Below are positions 11,570-23,970 of a DNA stretch of 64,000 nt, in pieces. The stretch lies in NCBI GenBank assembly GCA_030704615.1, contig CM060734.1:684001-748000 (forward strand). The letters run 5' to 3'. Under the pieces are notes generated by a model, which was given only the letters and a program-made list of their open reading frames with translations, did not search any database and was not told where the DNA came from. The stretch is from Takakia lepidozioides. Lineage: Eukaryota; Streptophyta; Takakiopsida; Takakiales; Takakiaceae. How positions within the stretch are numbered: the stretch's first letter is position 1; each line of letters starts with the position of its first letter. Position numbers and translations under genes: made by a program.

Positions 11570-14500
11570 TCAACGCTTCTTCCGCTTTTGAGGTCGCCCT
11601 TCGAAAACTGCAACCGCCTCGGATGCGTTTCCCATTTCTGAGGCACGCACCCAAGATGCCTCCACATGATGATAGCCCTTCCATTTGACGAGATACTCCG
11701 TTTCTCGGTTCTTGAACCTCCTCGACTTAAATAATGCCTCCACCTCGTACTCAGGTTCATTTTCATGATCCAACAGCACAGGTGGCGGACGCAACACTTG
11801 ATGCCGATTCGGACGCGCTTCATCTTTGAAGTAAGGCTTCAAAAGGGAGACGTGAATACTGGATGCACCTTGCTGTTTGCCGGCAGCTCCAATTCATACA
11901 CATCCTCATTCATAACCTTCCGGATGCGAAAAGGTCCCGCATACGGAGGTACGAACTTTGGACTCACTTCCGGAGGTAGTCGGAAATTCTTGATGTTCAA
12001 CCAGACCTCCGTGCCTGCCTCAAACTTCACTTCCCTCCGCTTCCGATTCGCCTGCCTTTCATACCGTTTCCTAGCTTTGGCAATGTTCTATTTTGCGAGC
12101 TTCAACAAACGCTCGCGTTCTTCTAGTACCGCCGCTACTGCCGGTTCCTCAACGTCCTGGGCGGCCCAACTTGTCGGCACCAGAGGTGCTTTTCTATAGA
12201 CCAATACAAAAAGGGGAAACTCCCGTTGCGGAGTGTTCTGTGTTATTATAACAGAACTCTGTCGCGTCTAAGTGTTCCACCCAGTCTGTTTGGTCTGCCG
12301 ACACGTAATTCCGCAAGATCTGCTTCACTATGGAATTCACTCTTTCTGTTTGGCCGTCGGTCGTGGTCGGAAGGCGGTGCTCATCTTCAGCCTCGTCCCC
12401 ATCTTTTTCCAAAGTGCCCTCCAAAATTTACTCGTAAACTTTGGATCGCGGTCCGAGACAATATCCTTTGGGACTCCATGATGCTTTAACACGTGGGCGA
12501 AGTAAAGTCGCCCTGTTTCTTGCACCGTTGCCGTCTCCTTGGTGGGGATGAAGTGACCCATTTTACTGAACCTATCCACCACCACCATGATTGCATCGAA
12601 TCCTTTTGACAGCGGCATAGCAGTCATGAAATCCATCAAGACGTTTTCCCAAGTCCCCTCTGGAATCGGCAAAGGTTGTAACAGCCTCGCTTGCTTTTTG
12701 TACTCGCTCCGGTTTTGTTGGCAAGTGGTGCATGTCTTGACATACTCCTCTGCCTCCTCCCTCAGTTTGGGCCAGAAATACTCTTTCTTCAAGAGTGCCG
12801 CAGTGCGCTTGGCTCCGCCGTGGCCCATAAGCGGGCTATCATGGCATTCTCTCAAGAGGCTATCTTTGATCCCTCCCTTCGGCACGTAGAGACGCTTTTG
12901 CTTATACCGGAGCAGTCCATTTTGCAAGTGGAACTGCGATTTAACCCCCATCCTCAAGTCCTGCATCACGGACTTCGCCAGCTCATCCTTCCGGATCTTT
13001 CTTTGGAGCGTCGTCTCGCCCTTGTATACCAACAAGAGCTGCTGCTTTCTACTTAAAGCATCGGCCACCACGTTGTCTCGTCCCGGTTTGTACTGGATAT
13101 CCACGTCGAACACCGCCAAAGTATCTTGCCACCTAAGTTGTTTTGGGGACAACTTGGGCTGCGTGGCAAAATACTTCACCGTGACATTGTCCGTGAACAC
13201 CTTCACTGGGTTGGAACCAACATAGTGGCGCCAAAGCTCAAGACAGTGCACCACCGCCTTCATCTCTTTCTCGTGCGTCGGCCACCGTCGCTCCACTTCA
13301 TTCAGTTTCTTACTTTCGTAAGCCACTGGACGTCCATCTTGCATCAGTACACCCCCAATCGCGAAGTCCGACGCATCTGTATGTATCTCGAACGGACGAT
13401 CGAACTCCGGGATTTTCAAGACTGGAGCTTCCGCCATCCACTGCTTCAATTCAGCAAAAGCTTGGCCACACAAGGTGTTCCATACCCAGACTTTGGATTT
13501 ACACAAAGGTCTGACAGCGGCCCCGCGATCTTGGCGAAATTTTTCACATACTTCCGGTAATAGGAGGCGAGTCCTAGGAAGGATCGCACTCCCGGGACCG
13601 AAGTCGGAGGCTCCCAGTCCAAGATCGCCCTCATCTTTCTGTCATCCATTTTGATCCCATCATGTGTAATCACATGCCCCAGGAACTCCACTTTTGTGAC
13701 CCCGAATTCGCACTTTGAAGCTTTGGCATACAGCTTCCCTTCTCGCAATTTTTGGAACACCTTTTTTAGGTGCTCCAAGTGCTCCTCCTTTGTTTTCGAG
13801 TACACCAAGATGTCGTCGATGTACACGATCACAAAGTCATCCAACCACTCCTGAAAAAGGCTGTTCATCAGCGTGCTAAATGTCGCTGGTGCATTGGTGA
13901 GCCCAAAAGGCATCACCAAGAACTCATATGAACCATACCTTGTCCTGCACGCGGTCTTCTCCTCATCTCCTTCCGCCACCCGAATTTGATGATAGCCGGA
14001 GCGCAAGTCGATCCGGCTGAAATACTTCGCTCCTGCCAACCGATCAAAGAGGTCGTCGATCCTTGGCAAAGGGTACCGATTTTTTATAGTCACCTTATTT
14101 AAAGCCCTGTAATCGACACACATCCGCAGCGTCCCATCCTTTTTATCTGCAAATAGCACCGGGGCTCCGTAAGCTGACTTACTCGGCCGGATGTACCCCT
14201 TTGACATTAGATCTTTAAGCTGAGTCTTCAGCTCGACCAACTCTCTGTGGCTCAACCGGTAGGGCGCCTTGGCAGGCGGTTCCGATCCCGGTATCACCTC
14301 AATCTTGTGGTCAACTCCTCTTCGCGGTGGCAAACCGCTTGGTAAATCCTCCGGCATCACATCCTGGTATTTCTCCAAAATCCCCTTGATCCAATCTGGG
14401 CTCGGCTCCCCATCGCCTTCTCCCTTCACTTCTCTAATGTAGAGCAAAAACTGGGGCTCGTGTGCCTCCTCCACGGCCCACTCCCTTGCTGACAGAAGGT

Positions 14501-16115
14501 TTATTCGCCCTCCCACGGGTTTGGGCATTTCCGACACTCGTAAGACCTCGCCACCATTCCCACATAGCAGCGTGACTACTCTCTTGCGACCATCTATGAC
14601 CGCTCCGGATTTGCTCAAAAAAGTCATCCCCAAAATGAGATCCACTCCATCGATCTCGCAGATGGTGAAGTTTTCACGTCCCTCCCAACTCCCCAGTTGA
14701 AAAGGAACATCAAACGCTAACCTTGTCGCCAATTGCGGTTCTCCTTTGGCAGAACGCACCTCAATAGAGGCCCCCACGTCACTTGTCAGGAGTCCCAACT
14801 TTCGCGCCGCCGCCGGCGTCATGAAGGAGTGCGACGCTCCTGTGTCCACCAACAACGACACGTTAGTTCCGGATATTATCCCATCCACAAACAATAACTG
14901 ACTCCCTTTACGCAGGGCGCCAGTTTCCTGATACAACTCACAAGAATAGTTGTCTACCTTGCAAGTCCTGGCGACCACCGCTTCCACCAAGCGACTGATG
15001 GTATCTTCCGACAGCTCCGTGGTTGCCCGAGTCATGTTCAATTGTCGAGGTTTCGTGCACTTCTTGGCCATGTGCCCGGGCTCCCCGCAATTGAAACACA
15101 CTCCATCAAAGGTTGCCTTTTGTCCGCCATAAGCCACTCCACCCGCTTTTCCTTTCGAAGCACCGGGTGCCGCCTTGACGTGTGAAGGCCATCCCTTCGA
15201 TTTCCACGTGCCATTGTCGCCGCGTGGCCTATCCCACTTCTTTTCCGGTCGGAAGGAGTCACCTTCCCGCCGGGTCTTCTTGTGGTTCAGCTCCGTACGG
15301 CCTTGTCTCTCATCCCTAGGGACATCCGAGAAACATTCAGCCCTCTCAATTGCCTCGTTCAAAGTCTTGGGTGGTTTCTCCTCCAACTTCCGCCTGGCCC
15401 ATGGGGCCAGTCCCACCACAAAGTTGAAGACCATTTCTGGTTCTGCCATGTCCGCGACTTCGAGCAACGCACATTGAAAGCCTGGACATACCCCCGAATG
15501 TCATCTGTTTGCTTCAAATTCCTCATATTGTCCCAGGCAAGCCAGGACGCGTTGAGGGGCACAAACTGTCTCTTCATCAATTCCTTGAACCCACTCCAGT
15601 TCAAGGTTTCCGGGCTTGGACCTCAGTCGTGAAGGCGTTTCTGCCACCATTGTTGAGCATAGCCCCTCAAATAGGTGGGAGCCACTTCCACCCGATCCTC
15701 GTCACTCAACTTGGCCGCCCGGAATTACTGCTCTAGCTCCAGGAGCCAGGTATTGAGTGCCTTCCGATTTCGGACGCCCTCGAAGGTGTCGGGTTCCTTA
15801 GGCTTCACCTTAAACTTTGCCTTAGTGGAAGTGGCATTAGCCGCCTTCAACACGTCTTTCAACGTCCCGCCAAACTGCGCCAACAACCCTTCCCAAAAGG
15901 CTGCCGGCATGGGAGGCATCTCTTGGTTGTCGGAGCTCTCAGGATTCCTCGGGCTCCGACTCCTCGGATTCCTCCCGCTCTTGAGCGGCCTCGTTTTCGG
16001 AAACATGCATCGCTTCCTCAAACGGCCGCCTCGGTGACACGTCGCCCCCATCGGGCTCACCAGGATCATCATCTTTTGGGCCGTTCCGCTTTCGCTTCGG
16101 CTTGCCCGACCCTAT
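11570..16115 (-). pseudogene. Chromovirus A gag-pol polyprotein (broken)
   Basis: Reading leftwards: gag with a [18 protein letters not shown] knuckle; aspartic protease with [11 protein letters not shown]; reverse transcriptase with YIDDILVYS; RNase H ([11 protein letters not shown]); integrase with HHCC zinc site and D-D-E core (DFMTA, SDRDPKF, ERVNS); and a C-terminal chromodomain ([15 protein letters not shown]) that in chromoviruses targets integration to heterochromatin. The gag start that is ATG in copies B and C is ATA here (16113-16115). Frameshifts lie near 15.47, 13.5, 12.4 and 11.85 kb, plus a TAG in place of a Tyr codon near 12.09 kb. The longest intact piece (13446-15467, 673 aa) covers gag C-terminus to RT. 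It cannot be autonomous as it stands. Confidence 0.92.
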
Positions 16116-16156
16116 GATGAGGCCAATCCCAAGGACGATCGCGTACTGAACTCTAA

Positions 16157-16168
16157 GCTCTGATACCA
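16157..16168 (-). promoter_or_regulatory. Chromovirus A primer-binding site (tRNA-iMet)
   Basis: On the minus strand TGGTATCAGAGC lies three bases after the 5' LTR. It is complementary to the 3' end of plant initiator-methionine tRNA, the usual primer of plant Ty3/gypsy elements. Confidence 0.88.
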
Positions 16169-16170
16169 AG

Positions 16171-16898
16171 TGTCGCGCACCTCACTTCGGTAAGCTCCCC
16201 CTCAAGTCATAGTTACTCGCTTTGATGCGCGCGCCTGACTCCCAACCTGGCCGCCGGGCCAACTTGGAGCTTCGGCTGCTCACCGGGGCATAACGGTCCC
16301 CCTTTGTTCTCCCAAAGAACCCTCCACCGATTTGGAACCAGCGGGAATTCCCTTTGGTAGTTGGCAGTCCGGAACAGCTCCCCACTCTTTGGTCGCTTTC
16401 CGGCTCGCTCGCTTACTCACTAGTTTTTGGTCACCAACGGGCTTGCACCGTTCTCGGGGTTACTACTCCCTATATATACTTCTGTAGCTGTCCGCGGGGG
16501 TTTCACAACCAGCCATGCCATTTTATGGCGAACCACCACGAAAACCCTCGACTCCCGGTGATGAGTCGCTGTGAGTCTTGGCCCACTCACCACGGCCCCT
16601 ATGGACCGTGATGAGTCCCAAGACTCCCCACAACTCCCACCACGAGGTCTCCGCCCCCATGGTGAGTCCTATGCCACCCCCACTAAGTCTCGCTAAGCTA
16701 CCACCACCCCTTGTGGAGCCACCCCCACCGCAACCCGGTGTGCGGGGCTCCACCTAGTGAGCGCCTCCGCTTCCTTGAGTGCCTTGGGCACTCAAGGGTG
16801 CTTCAGCCCCCCCATACCTATCGCTGTTGCTGCCCCCACCACAGGGGCAGCCCCTCATATGTCCCGACCCCCTGCCCTCAAGGCAAAGGGCCGCGACA
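16171..16898 (-). repeat. Chromovirus A, 5' LTR (728 bp)
   Basis: TG...CA ends as in the 3' copy; a few substitutions and one C-run indel separate the two. On the minus strand it contains the TATA box at 16471-16478. Confidence 0.93.
16471..16478 (-). promoter_or_regulatory. TATA box in chromovirus A 5' LTR
   Basis: TATATATA followed by GGGAGTAGTAACCCC on the minus strand is conserved in all LTR copies in the window. Its place about 300 bp before the LTR end suits a U3 promoter with transcription starting some 30 bp downstream. Confidence 0.6.
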
Positions 16899-17781
16899 CC
16901 AAGACAACACATGGATTAGACTGGATATGACACGTGGCATGACAATATGGAGCGAGAGGATCTTTCGTGACTGGCATATATGACTTCGGACGTTTAATCC
17001 TAGGTCCACACGTGGAGTCAAATTATGCAGGATGGGGGTGGGGTGGTCGTTATGACTGGAACATATGACTTCCATGGCGCAATCTAGATATTGCACGTGG
17101 CACGAGTATGGGCGAACGTGAGGGGTGAAAGTGGCACGTGGCGGAGGCTCTGTGGATGGGAGGTAGTCGTCTACATGACCGTAGTCATGGGCCTGACTCT
17201 AGCAGCATTGAAACATGAAAACACATTTGAAATTGGAACATCAATTCAAATACCGTGACTTAATGTTCATAGATCCGTTCCATTAATCTAATCCGGTGCT
17301 GCTACAAAAATGCACAAAGTCTAAGTAGACTTCCAAATGCCTGAGCAGAAGATGCATACATTGGCTTGGTCGGACTTGGTCACCCACCTTCAACTGCCAT
17401 CCAGCCCGAAAACGGCAAAAGATACATGAGCAAGCTTTCAGGCAATACCATAGCAACAACAACATTGACATATGTGAAACAAACTAACATCGCTAAGAAT
17501 ATGTCTAAGCACCATTACACAAACTTGATGTGTGCAAAATGGAAAATTACAGGTAGGGAACCCTTACCCCATTGTGGGAGTCAAGGACTGGAGTTTGGGA
17601 GTTGTCTTGCTGACAGGTAGCGTAGTGGCTGCAAGCATCACACTCCACGACACCACATCTCATTCAGCCATAGTATTGAACACTCCCTTTGCATCCTCGA
17701 TGCACCCACATTTGACATACATGTCCACCAGGGCAGTGTTCAGAATGACATCTGGTAATTGACATGCATACCCTTTTTGCC

Positions 17782-17995
17782 TCGATTGTTGTCACATTGG
17801 CAGTATCATGTCAAAGTCACTCCAAACTAGATTCACTCAACCAGCTAACTTGCAGAATTCAACATGGAAATTTAGGGCCGATTCTGATAAGAGGGAAAAA
17901 CAGGGTCTCATGTGTTGAAGAAGGTGTCTTCATTAGCAGTGCCTAATTTTATCAATTGTGCCGCTACTGCTGCAGCTTCCAGTTGACCATCTACC
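17782..17995 (+). repeat. Direct duplication, unit 1
   Basis: About 210 bp beginning ATTGTTGTCACATTGGCAGT is repeated at 18861-19071 with roughly 90% identity by eye. The following GGAGCTTGAAATCCGGGCCT segment (18045-18110) is likewise repeated at 19115-19175, so the duplicated unit is longer than the core. A third degraded trace lies at 21560-21625. Confidence 0.8.
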
Positions 17996-18860
17996 CATGC
18001 AGGTTTCATGTAGCTATCCTTCCACAGGGAATCATAGGTAATCTGGAGCTTGAAATCCGGGCCTCTTCGATGAATCTGCACCCACACTCTATCCCTGCTC
18101 CTTCAGTCATGCCCACGAGAGTATTGTTCAGAATCCCATATGGTACAATTCTAGCTTTGGTGATGCAACCATGCACCTCTTTGCATGTGCTAATGTCTCC
18201 AGCTTCCAGACCTTTGATCTTGATGCACTTAAGCAAGAGACAGACATACATATCTGAATCTGCTGAAATGCCTCGTTGGTTTAAAGTCTATAGAGCCTCT
18301 GTCAGTATGTCTGCCTCACAAAGCATCTTCACACTCTATCCCTGCTCCTTCAGCTATCCAGGCCTCTGCACAAATCATGCACACATCCTTGTTTTGCTGC
18401 TAGCAGCTGACAATGACAGCCTAGAATTGTTCCAGTAAACACCCCAACCCTACTGACTTAGAGACTGTAGTGTCCAAAGCCATGTCTGTTTCCAGAAAAT
18501 TGTCTGATGAAAATGAAGTTAGGCAGAAAACTTCCCTGGACTTGTTTCCAGTCTGTGACATGGGGGAGGACATCATGGATGACCTCAAGGGTCTACCCAC
18601 TCTTGGCACCAGACTGAAATTTAAACTCAGGGCAGGAATCCTACCTTTGAATAGCAAATAGAAGCAGAGAGGAAAGGGAGAGTGCAATTGCACCCAACTC
18701 AACTAATCACACTAGTTCCTATGGTCAATTGCATCTGCTACTCTCTGTAATCTGACATGCATTCACCTTTTTGCCTCGGTTGTCCCACCATTTACTGGGT
18801 CAGAAGAGTATTCATCCCACAACTTCTCCTCATATCTGTTACCTGTTTCTGGATATTTTA

Positions 18861-19071
18861 TTGTTGTCACATTGGCAGTATCATGTCAAAGTCACTCCAA
18901 ACAAGATTCACTCAACCAGCTAACTTGCAGAATTCAACATGGAAATTTAGGGCCAATTCTGATAAGAAGGAAAAACAGGGTGAAATGTGTTGAAGAAGGT
19001 GCCTTCGTTAGCAGTGCCTGATTTTATCCATTGTGCCGCTGCTGCGGAGGGCTTCCAGTTGACCATCTGTT
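18861..19071 (+). repeat. Direct duplication, unit 2
   Basis: Second copy of the 17782-17995 segment, in the same orientation and about 1.08 kb downstream. It is probably a segmental duplication within the transposon interior. Confidence 0.8.
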
Positions 19072-21401
19072 TATTGTAGCTATCCTCCACAAGGAATGAT
19101 AGGTAATCTGGAGCTTGAAATCCGGGCCTCTTGGATGAATCTGGACCCACAATCTATCCCTGCACTCCTTTAGCTATCCATGCCTGTGTACAAATCATGA
19201 ATACATCCTCAGCCTTGCTACAACTAGCAGCTGAAGCAGCTAACACTGACACCCTAACCCTACCTACGGTAACATGTCAAAATCACTCCAAAACCACCAT
19301 AGATCCACCAACGAGCTTCTCCTCATCTATGTTATTTGTTTTTGGATACTTTCCTGCTGCCACATCGGCAGTTGCTTATCAAAGTCACTCCTAACCACCA
19401 CAGATCCACCCAACAAGCTTCTATCTGTTTGAGTTGAACCCTTGAATCATCATCAAAAGAATCTTACAAATCTCTCACCTTCCTCTATTCCATCTCTCTC
19501 ACACAAACAGCCAGATTGTCATCCATTGCTGTCACACTTGTGTTGGTAACCAGCTAGACTCCTGCAAAATCAGCTGTGAGTAACTATGGCCACTTCACAA
19601 AGAGACTGCAGAGGAAAAAGCATTGGAGATGGAGAGATAGAGATGGAGAAGACTGAGTGGCAGACTTGTCCATGGAGGAAAATACTCAACAAACCTCTTG
19701 GTTATTGAGAGACCTTCTCCACTTGTCAAACAAGGATGAGTCTGAAACAACATTGACCGAGACCAGTGAGCTCTTACGAAACACAGCAGATGTAGATGAC
19801 ACAATCTGCAGTCTTGCTGCTACCAGTAGCCCTGTGAGTAGAGCCCTTCCTAAAACATTGGCCAGTGCTGCTACCCACAAAGACAGTCATCATTTCAGTT
19901 TGATTGAATGTTTGCCTTCATGCTCCACCAGAAAGTGCCACATACACATGCCATTCGCATGTAAGTATCTCCATACTAGTACTATTGAGCCCAAGCCTTG
20001 ATTTGATGTTGCTTGGATGGCCATGGAAGATTAGTATAATAATCACCAAGGAGCCTAACGGGCATTATCACAGCCTCAAAAGCCCTGGCAAAAGCACTTC
20101 CAATTGATGTACTCTTCATTGCCCCTATGGTCTACACCCTCTCAACAACTACGTGTGTGGGTGCAAGCTGGATGGAAATTAGCAACAACAATATTTCAAT
20201 CTCCTTGTACATTCAGTCCCAAAAATGCCTTCCTTACTGCTGACCTAAGTAATAAGTTGTATAGATTAAGTTGATACTTAACTTACCCAAATGTCAAAGT
20301 TTCCATTAATACCTGGAAGTACTAATCACCACATCCCTTATCTTCTACAACCCAAAAGCGAGTGAAACCTAATCCCAGATTCCATTCAATCCTAAACCCT
20401 GTACTGCCTGAGACAATGACACGAGCAGAAATGCAGCAAAAGAGGATGAAACTCACAAGCTGCGCTGATATACTGCTATGGTGAGCCGAGCAGCCAGGAA
20501 TAAGAGTCTCGACTATGGTCATGAGTGCTTGGCCTTTAGCAAGCTCTTCGGAGGCAGTATGGCCACCATCTGCAGCCATAGCTGCAATCGCCTGCCATGG
20601 AAGAGCATCCCCATTCACCTCTAACGTGCATACATCATTCCTGTATGCCCTGATCATTGGATATGCCTTTGATCTCTCCAGTAATTCTTCCTTTCAGTGG
20701 TGTAGTTCCTCCTGTTCCCGACATTGTTCTTCCATTTACTCGCCTGACTGTCACTACTGTCAATTTTGCTGTTGTACTCATATTGTCCATGGCTCTCCTT
20801 TTCCATGGCACCGCTCGAAGGCTGAGCTTGAGCCTGAAAGCAGCAGCATTGCCGCGTACCAGTGAATTTTGTGTGGCGAAACAAATTTGTCATACTGTGA
20901 GTGTATTCTAGGAAAGTCTATTAGGTGATGTCCGGTTGCCACTCCTCTCGAGAATGTGGAATTGCATCAAGTTTCCTCACACGTGTGTCCTTCCCCCCTA
21001 CAGTTCCCAGAGCATGGATGTAAACTACACCAAGAGTCTTTTCTACAACTACGTTCAGAAAACAACACGGACTGTAAAAGGAGTCCACAGTGAAGCCTTT
21101 GGTCCCTAACTAAACCATCTTGGCCAATACTCCCAATACGTCGACATAAACTGCACTTTTGTCGTAACCTTTGATGTTGTTGAGATGCAGTAATACAAGA
21201 TGCTATACCAGTGGCTGAGAACTGTAGGGATTCTTGTGGATATGTCACATACATTTGCCTCTGAATCAATTCCCCTGAGGAGGAGCAACCAAGGGTCTGA
21301 ACACCGAATTGCATCTCTCCCAAAGGGAAATTCAAGCTCGGGTCTTGTGGTAACTTCCTCTAGTACCATCTAGTACCTTGTAAACAACAGGAGGAGTACC
21401 A

Positions 21402-21515
21402 AATCATGGTACTAACAGGAGCCAACAGCCCACATTTGCACTATGGACAAACTTCTTCACATCGTACATTAAGAAAAAGCCACACCTTGCGATTGCGGTT
21501 GTCGCACCATCGTGA
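21402..21515 (+). repeat. Direct duplication partner of 21838-21955
   Basis: The stretch from ACCAAATCATGGTACTAACA to CCTTGCGATTGCGGTTGTC is repeated at 21838-21955 with a few changes. Only the second copy keeps the SEC13-like coding segment beside it. Confidence 0.8.
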
Positions 21516-21919
21516 AGGATCTTTAAAAAACTCATGCCAGCTCTGCTCTGTGCTGCGAATTCAGGGCCGAGTCTGATGAGAGGGCAAAACAGGCTGAAAT
21601 AGGTCGAAGAAGAAGGTGCCCTCACCACATTGTCCTCGACCTTGTGTCATGACCCATGGAGGATTTGATTGACCATGAACCCAAATGGACCTCTTGTGTG
21701 TGCTGCTTGTGTCTGTAGTCCGGTAATGTCGGATTGGTCATGAGAACCACCACAGTGCAGCTGAGCGAGCAGAGATTGAAACACGATCTGCTAAGACCAA
21801 GCTGACTCTCCGAAGAACCTTGTAAACAGCAGGAAGAATACCAAATCATGGTACTAACAATCGCCAAGAGCCCACATTTGCAGTTGGACAAACTTCTTCA
21901 CATCGTACATTGAGAAAAA

Positions 21920-22035
21920 GCCACACCTTGCGATTGCGGTTGTCCGTCGTGAAGGTGGCCAGCCACTTCCCATAGTAGTCAATGGCCACATCGTGCACCA
22001 CATCTTCATGCCCCGATTCTAGGGTTTGAGTCCAT
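21920..22035 (-). pseudogene. Captured SEC13-like WD40 gene fragment
   Basis: The minus strand reads LESGHEDVVHDVAIDYYGKW followed by LATFTTDNRNRKVW. This matches the first WD40 blade of SEC13 (GHED-x-x-HD-x-x-MDYYG-x-R-LAT-x-SSD), a COPII coat and nuclear-pore component. Only this blade is present, without start codon or other blades, and DTYYG-type flanks are replaced by repeat DNA. It is best read as a host exon picked up by a transposon. The family match is strong for so short a piece; capture is inference. Confidence 0.6.
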
Positions 22036-22059
22036 GTCTGCCCCCTATCCCACCAGCTC

Positions 22060-22215
22060 CGCTCGTCGTCTCTCATGATCAGACTCGACACTAAAACTAA
22101 ACAAACATAGCTCCGCCCTGTTCGACGTCTCTCATGATCAAACTCGACACTATAAGAAAGCAAACACAGCTCCGTCCTGTTTGTCGTCTCTCACGATCAA
22201 ACTCGACACAAAGAA
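22060..22215. repeat. Short tandem repeat (CTCTCATGATCA-ACTCGACACT unit)
   Basis: Three to four copies of a ~60-bp unit containing CGTCTCTCATGATCAAACTC and AAACAAACAnAGCTCCG are visible between 22065 and 22215. Confidence 0.7.
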
Positions 22216-22269
22216 AACAAACAGATGGCAGGGGAGACAAAAAAACGCTAAGTCCCCTACTCATGACTT

Positions 22270-22800
22270 GATGGATGAATGTAGCGATAGATGGATGGAT
22301 TTTGGGTTTTCCATCAATACATCCATCCATTCATTTGTTTTTCCATTTTTGGCCATTTTAATTTCATCCATTCATCCAAAATGAATCTTTAAAGGGGGAT
22401 GCTAGTCCATGAGCGGCTCGCGTGAGCGGGAAGATGCGTGAGCGAGAAGATGCCGATCCGTGAGCATAAAGATGTTGATGCCAGAGGTTGTTGGGACCCA
22501 CATCCGCAGACGGTGATAACCAGGGGACCTATTCCCGTGGGAACGAGCGAAAATGTAATGCGTACCTGGATGTGCAGTTGGATGAACGCTGGATGAATGG
22601 TGGATGGATGAAAAATATTGGATGGATGGTGGATGGATGAGAAATTTTTAATGGATGGTGGATGGATATTGGTTGGATGTTACATGCATGATGGCTGAGT
22701 GTGGGGCGAATGATGGATGATATATGCTGGAACACTGGATGAATGACGGAGTGACAAATTTGGAATGGTACAATTTCGGACAGTTGATGGATGGACTTAT
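22270..22800. repeat. (TGGA)n-type minisatellite
   Basis: Degenerate ATGGATGG / ATCCATCC repeats occur on both sides of a short unrelated stretch (22390-22550). They generate long spurious open frames on both strands. Confidence 0.75.
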
Positions 22801-23221
22801 GTTTTGGATGCATGAACAATATACGTACGTATGTGTAAAGACTGGAAGTATTGTGGACCCACAGAGATTGTATGAATGGACTATGAAGAGGAAAAATTTA
22901 TGTCCAGAAAATGTCTTATGTAGACTATGTTTTGAAGGGAGGCACGCAGTTGAAGGAAGAGAAGCAATCTCCTCACAGTGGATTCCCTAGATATTCTCAA
23001 ACAGGTGGAACCAATCGGAAAATGTCTATGCACTGGAACTCGTGGTAGCACCGGACTCCGACGCACTAATGTCCATAAAGATCCTAGCCTTGTTGTCCAC
23101 ATTTTCTACACGATTGAATCAATCTAGAGGGGGAGAGTCGTAGAGAGTAAACTCCCTAGCGGCAGCCTCCGCATAGCATGGCAACTGTAGGGGGGCATCT
23201 GGGCTCGGAAAAAATTCCGGG
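22801..23221. other. Stretch without a supported gene
   Basis: Probable 3' flank of the minus-strand ParB-methyltransferase gene. A plus frame at 22724-22990 is partly repeat-derived and has no known motif. Confidence 0.4.
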
Positions 23222-23663
23222 TTAGCAAAGAAAGGGATGCTTTTCCTCGTTTCTGGTGTCATGCAAAGATTCCCAAAGTTGCAAGCCCAGTAAGCAGAAA
23301 GACAGGATTGCGGTTGTGACAAAAACGAAGGTCAGATATGAAAAATCTGACATGTCATCCAAAACAAACCGGACTTACGTACACTCAAAGTCGGAGTCCA
23401 CGTTGAGGTCTTCATCTGGAAGTTCCCGTTCGTCGAAAACTGTTTTCTTGTGTGGGGCCGATGCCGAGCCGGAGGTGAGTTGTTTAATCTCGCATGAAAA
23501 CAGCTCCGCATCCCCCTCCATGCCAAAGAAATGTCTACCGGCGCTCTTACAGGCATGGAATGTTGCACCTGCAAATGCACAGAACGAATGGTTAAAAAAC
23601 CAACCATCATTACAAAATTCAAGATCATAGATACGGCAGAGCAGGAGACTTGGCAGGGCAAAC

Positions 23664-23970
23664 CTGTTCCCAAAGACAAATCCACCACCCGCCCCCCATG
23701 CCGGCTGCAAGTCTCCACCATAGTCTGCATGAATGCTGGAGATTTCTCCCGAGCACCTCTCCAAAGGACACCATTCGTCCTTTTGATGGTCCGCCCGGAG
23801 TCCACGTAATTGTACAGGACATCGTCCCGCACAAGCTCGCAGGTGGGGTCGATGTGTGCTGCAAGGTCTCTCAACTGGAACTCCGCAATACCGGGAGGGA
23901 GGGTGTCCTTTTGCATCCTCACCAAGCATAAAGCCTCGAACACCCGAGTCTGCATTGCCCCCCCAAAACA
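23664..23970 (-). other. Methyltransferase motif I exon (exon 7)
   Basis: Part of the ParB-methyltransferase gene. The exon starts after a ...GAACTGAG acceptor and ends with the codons for RVVDLSLGTG at a GTTTGC donor. SPAFMQTMVETCSRHGGRVV resembles the helix that precedes motif I in enzymes where the order is IV then X-I (beta class). The 95-bp intron (23663-23569) splits the motif I glycine codon. Confidence 0.75.

Larger units (their letters stand above)
9937..16898 (-). mobile_element. Ty3/gypsy chromovirus copy A (6,962 bp)
   Basis: A complete LTR retrotransposon on the minus strand: 5' LTR 16171-16898, primer-binding site 16157-16168, gag-pol 16115-11570 and 3' LTR 9937-10663. It is flanked by perfect 5-bp duplications CCAAG (9932-9936 and 16899-16903). 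The LTRs differ at only a handful of positions, so the insertion is young, yet the coding region carries several frameshifts, stops and a lost gag start. It sits in the left subterminal repeats of the giant CACTA-ended element, so it arrived later. Confidence 0.93.
16904..21837. other. Non-coding, internally duplicated interior of the giant element
   Basis: 16904-17150 continues the CACGTGG/ATATGACTT subterminal repeats. Beyond it are direct duplications (listed separately) and no convincing gene. The minus frame at 20515-20657 (ALPWQAIAAMAADGGHTASE) looks exon-like in composition but could not be assigned. Confidence 0.45.

Noticed and set aside
22270-22990. Possible coding exon in the TGGATGGA region
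   Set aside because: The frame is built from a tetranucleotide-type repeat; the short non-repeat tail has no motif.
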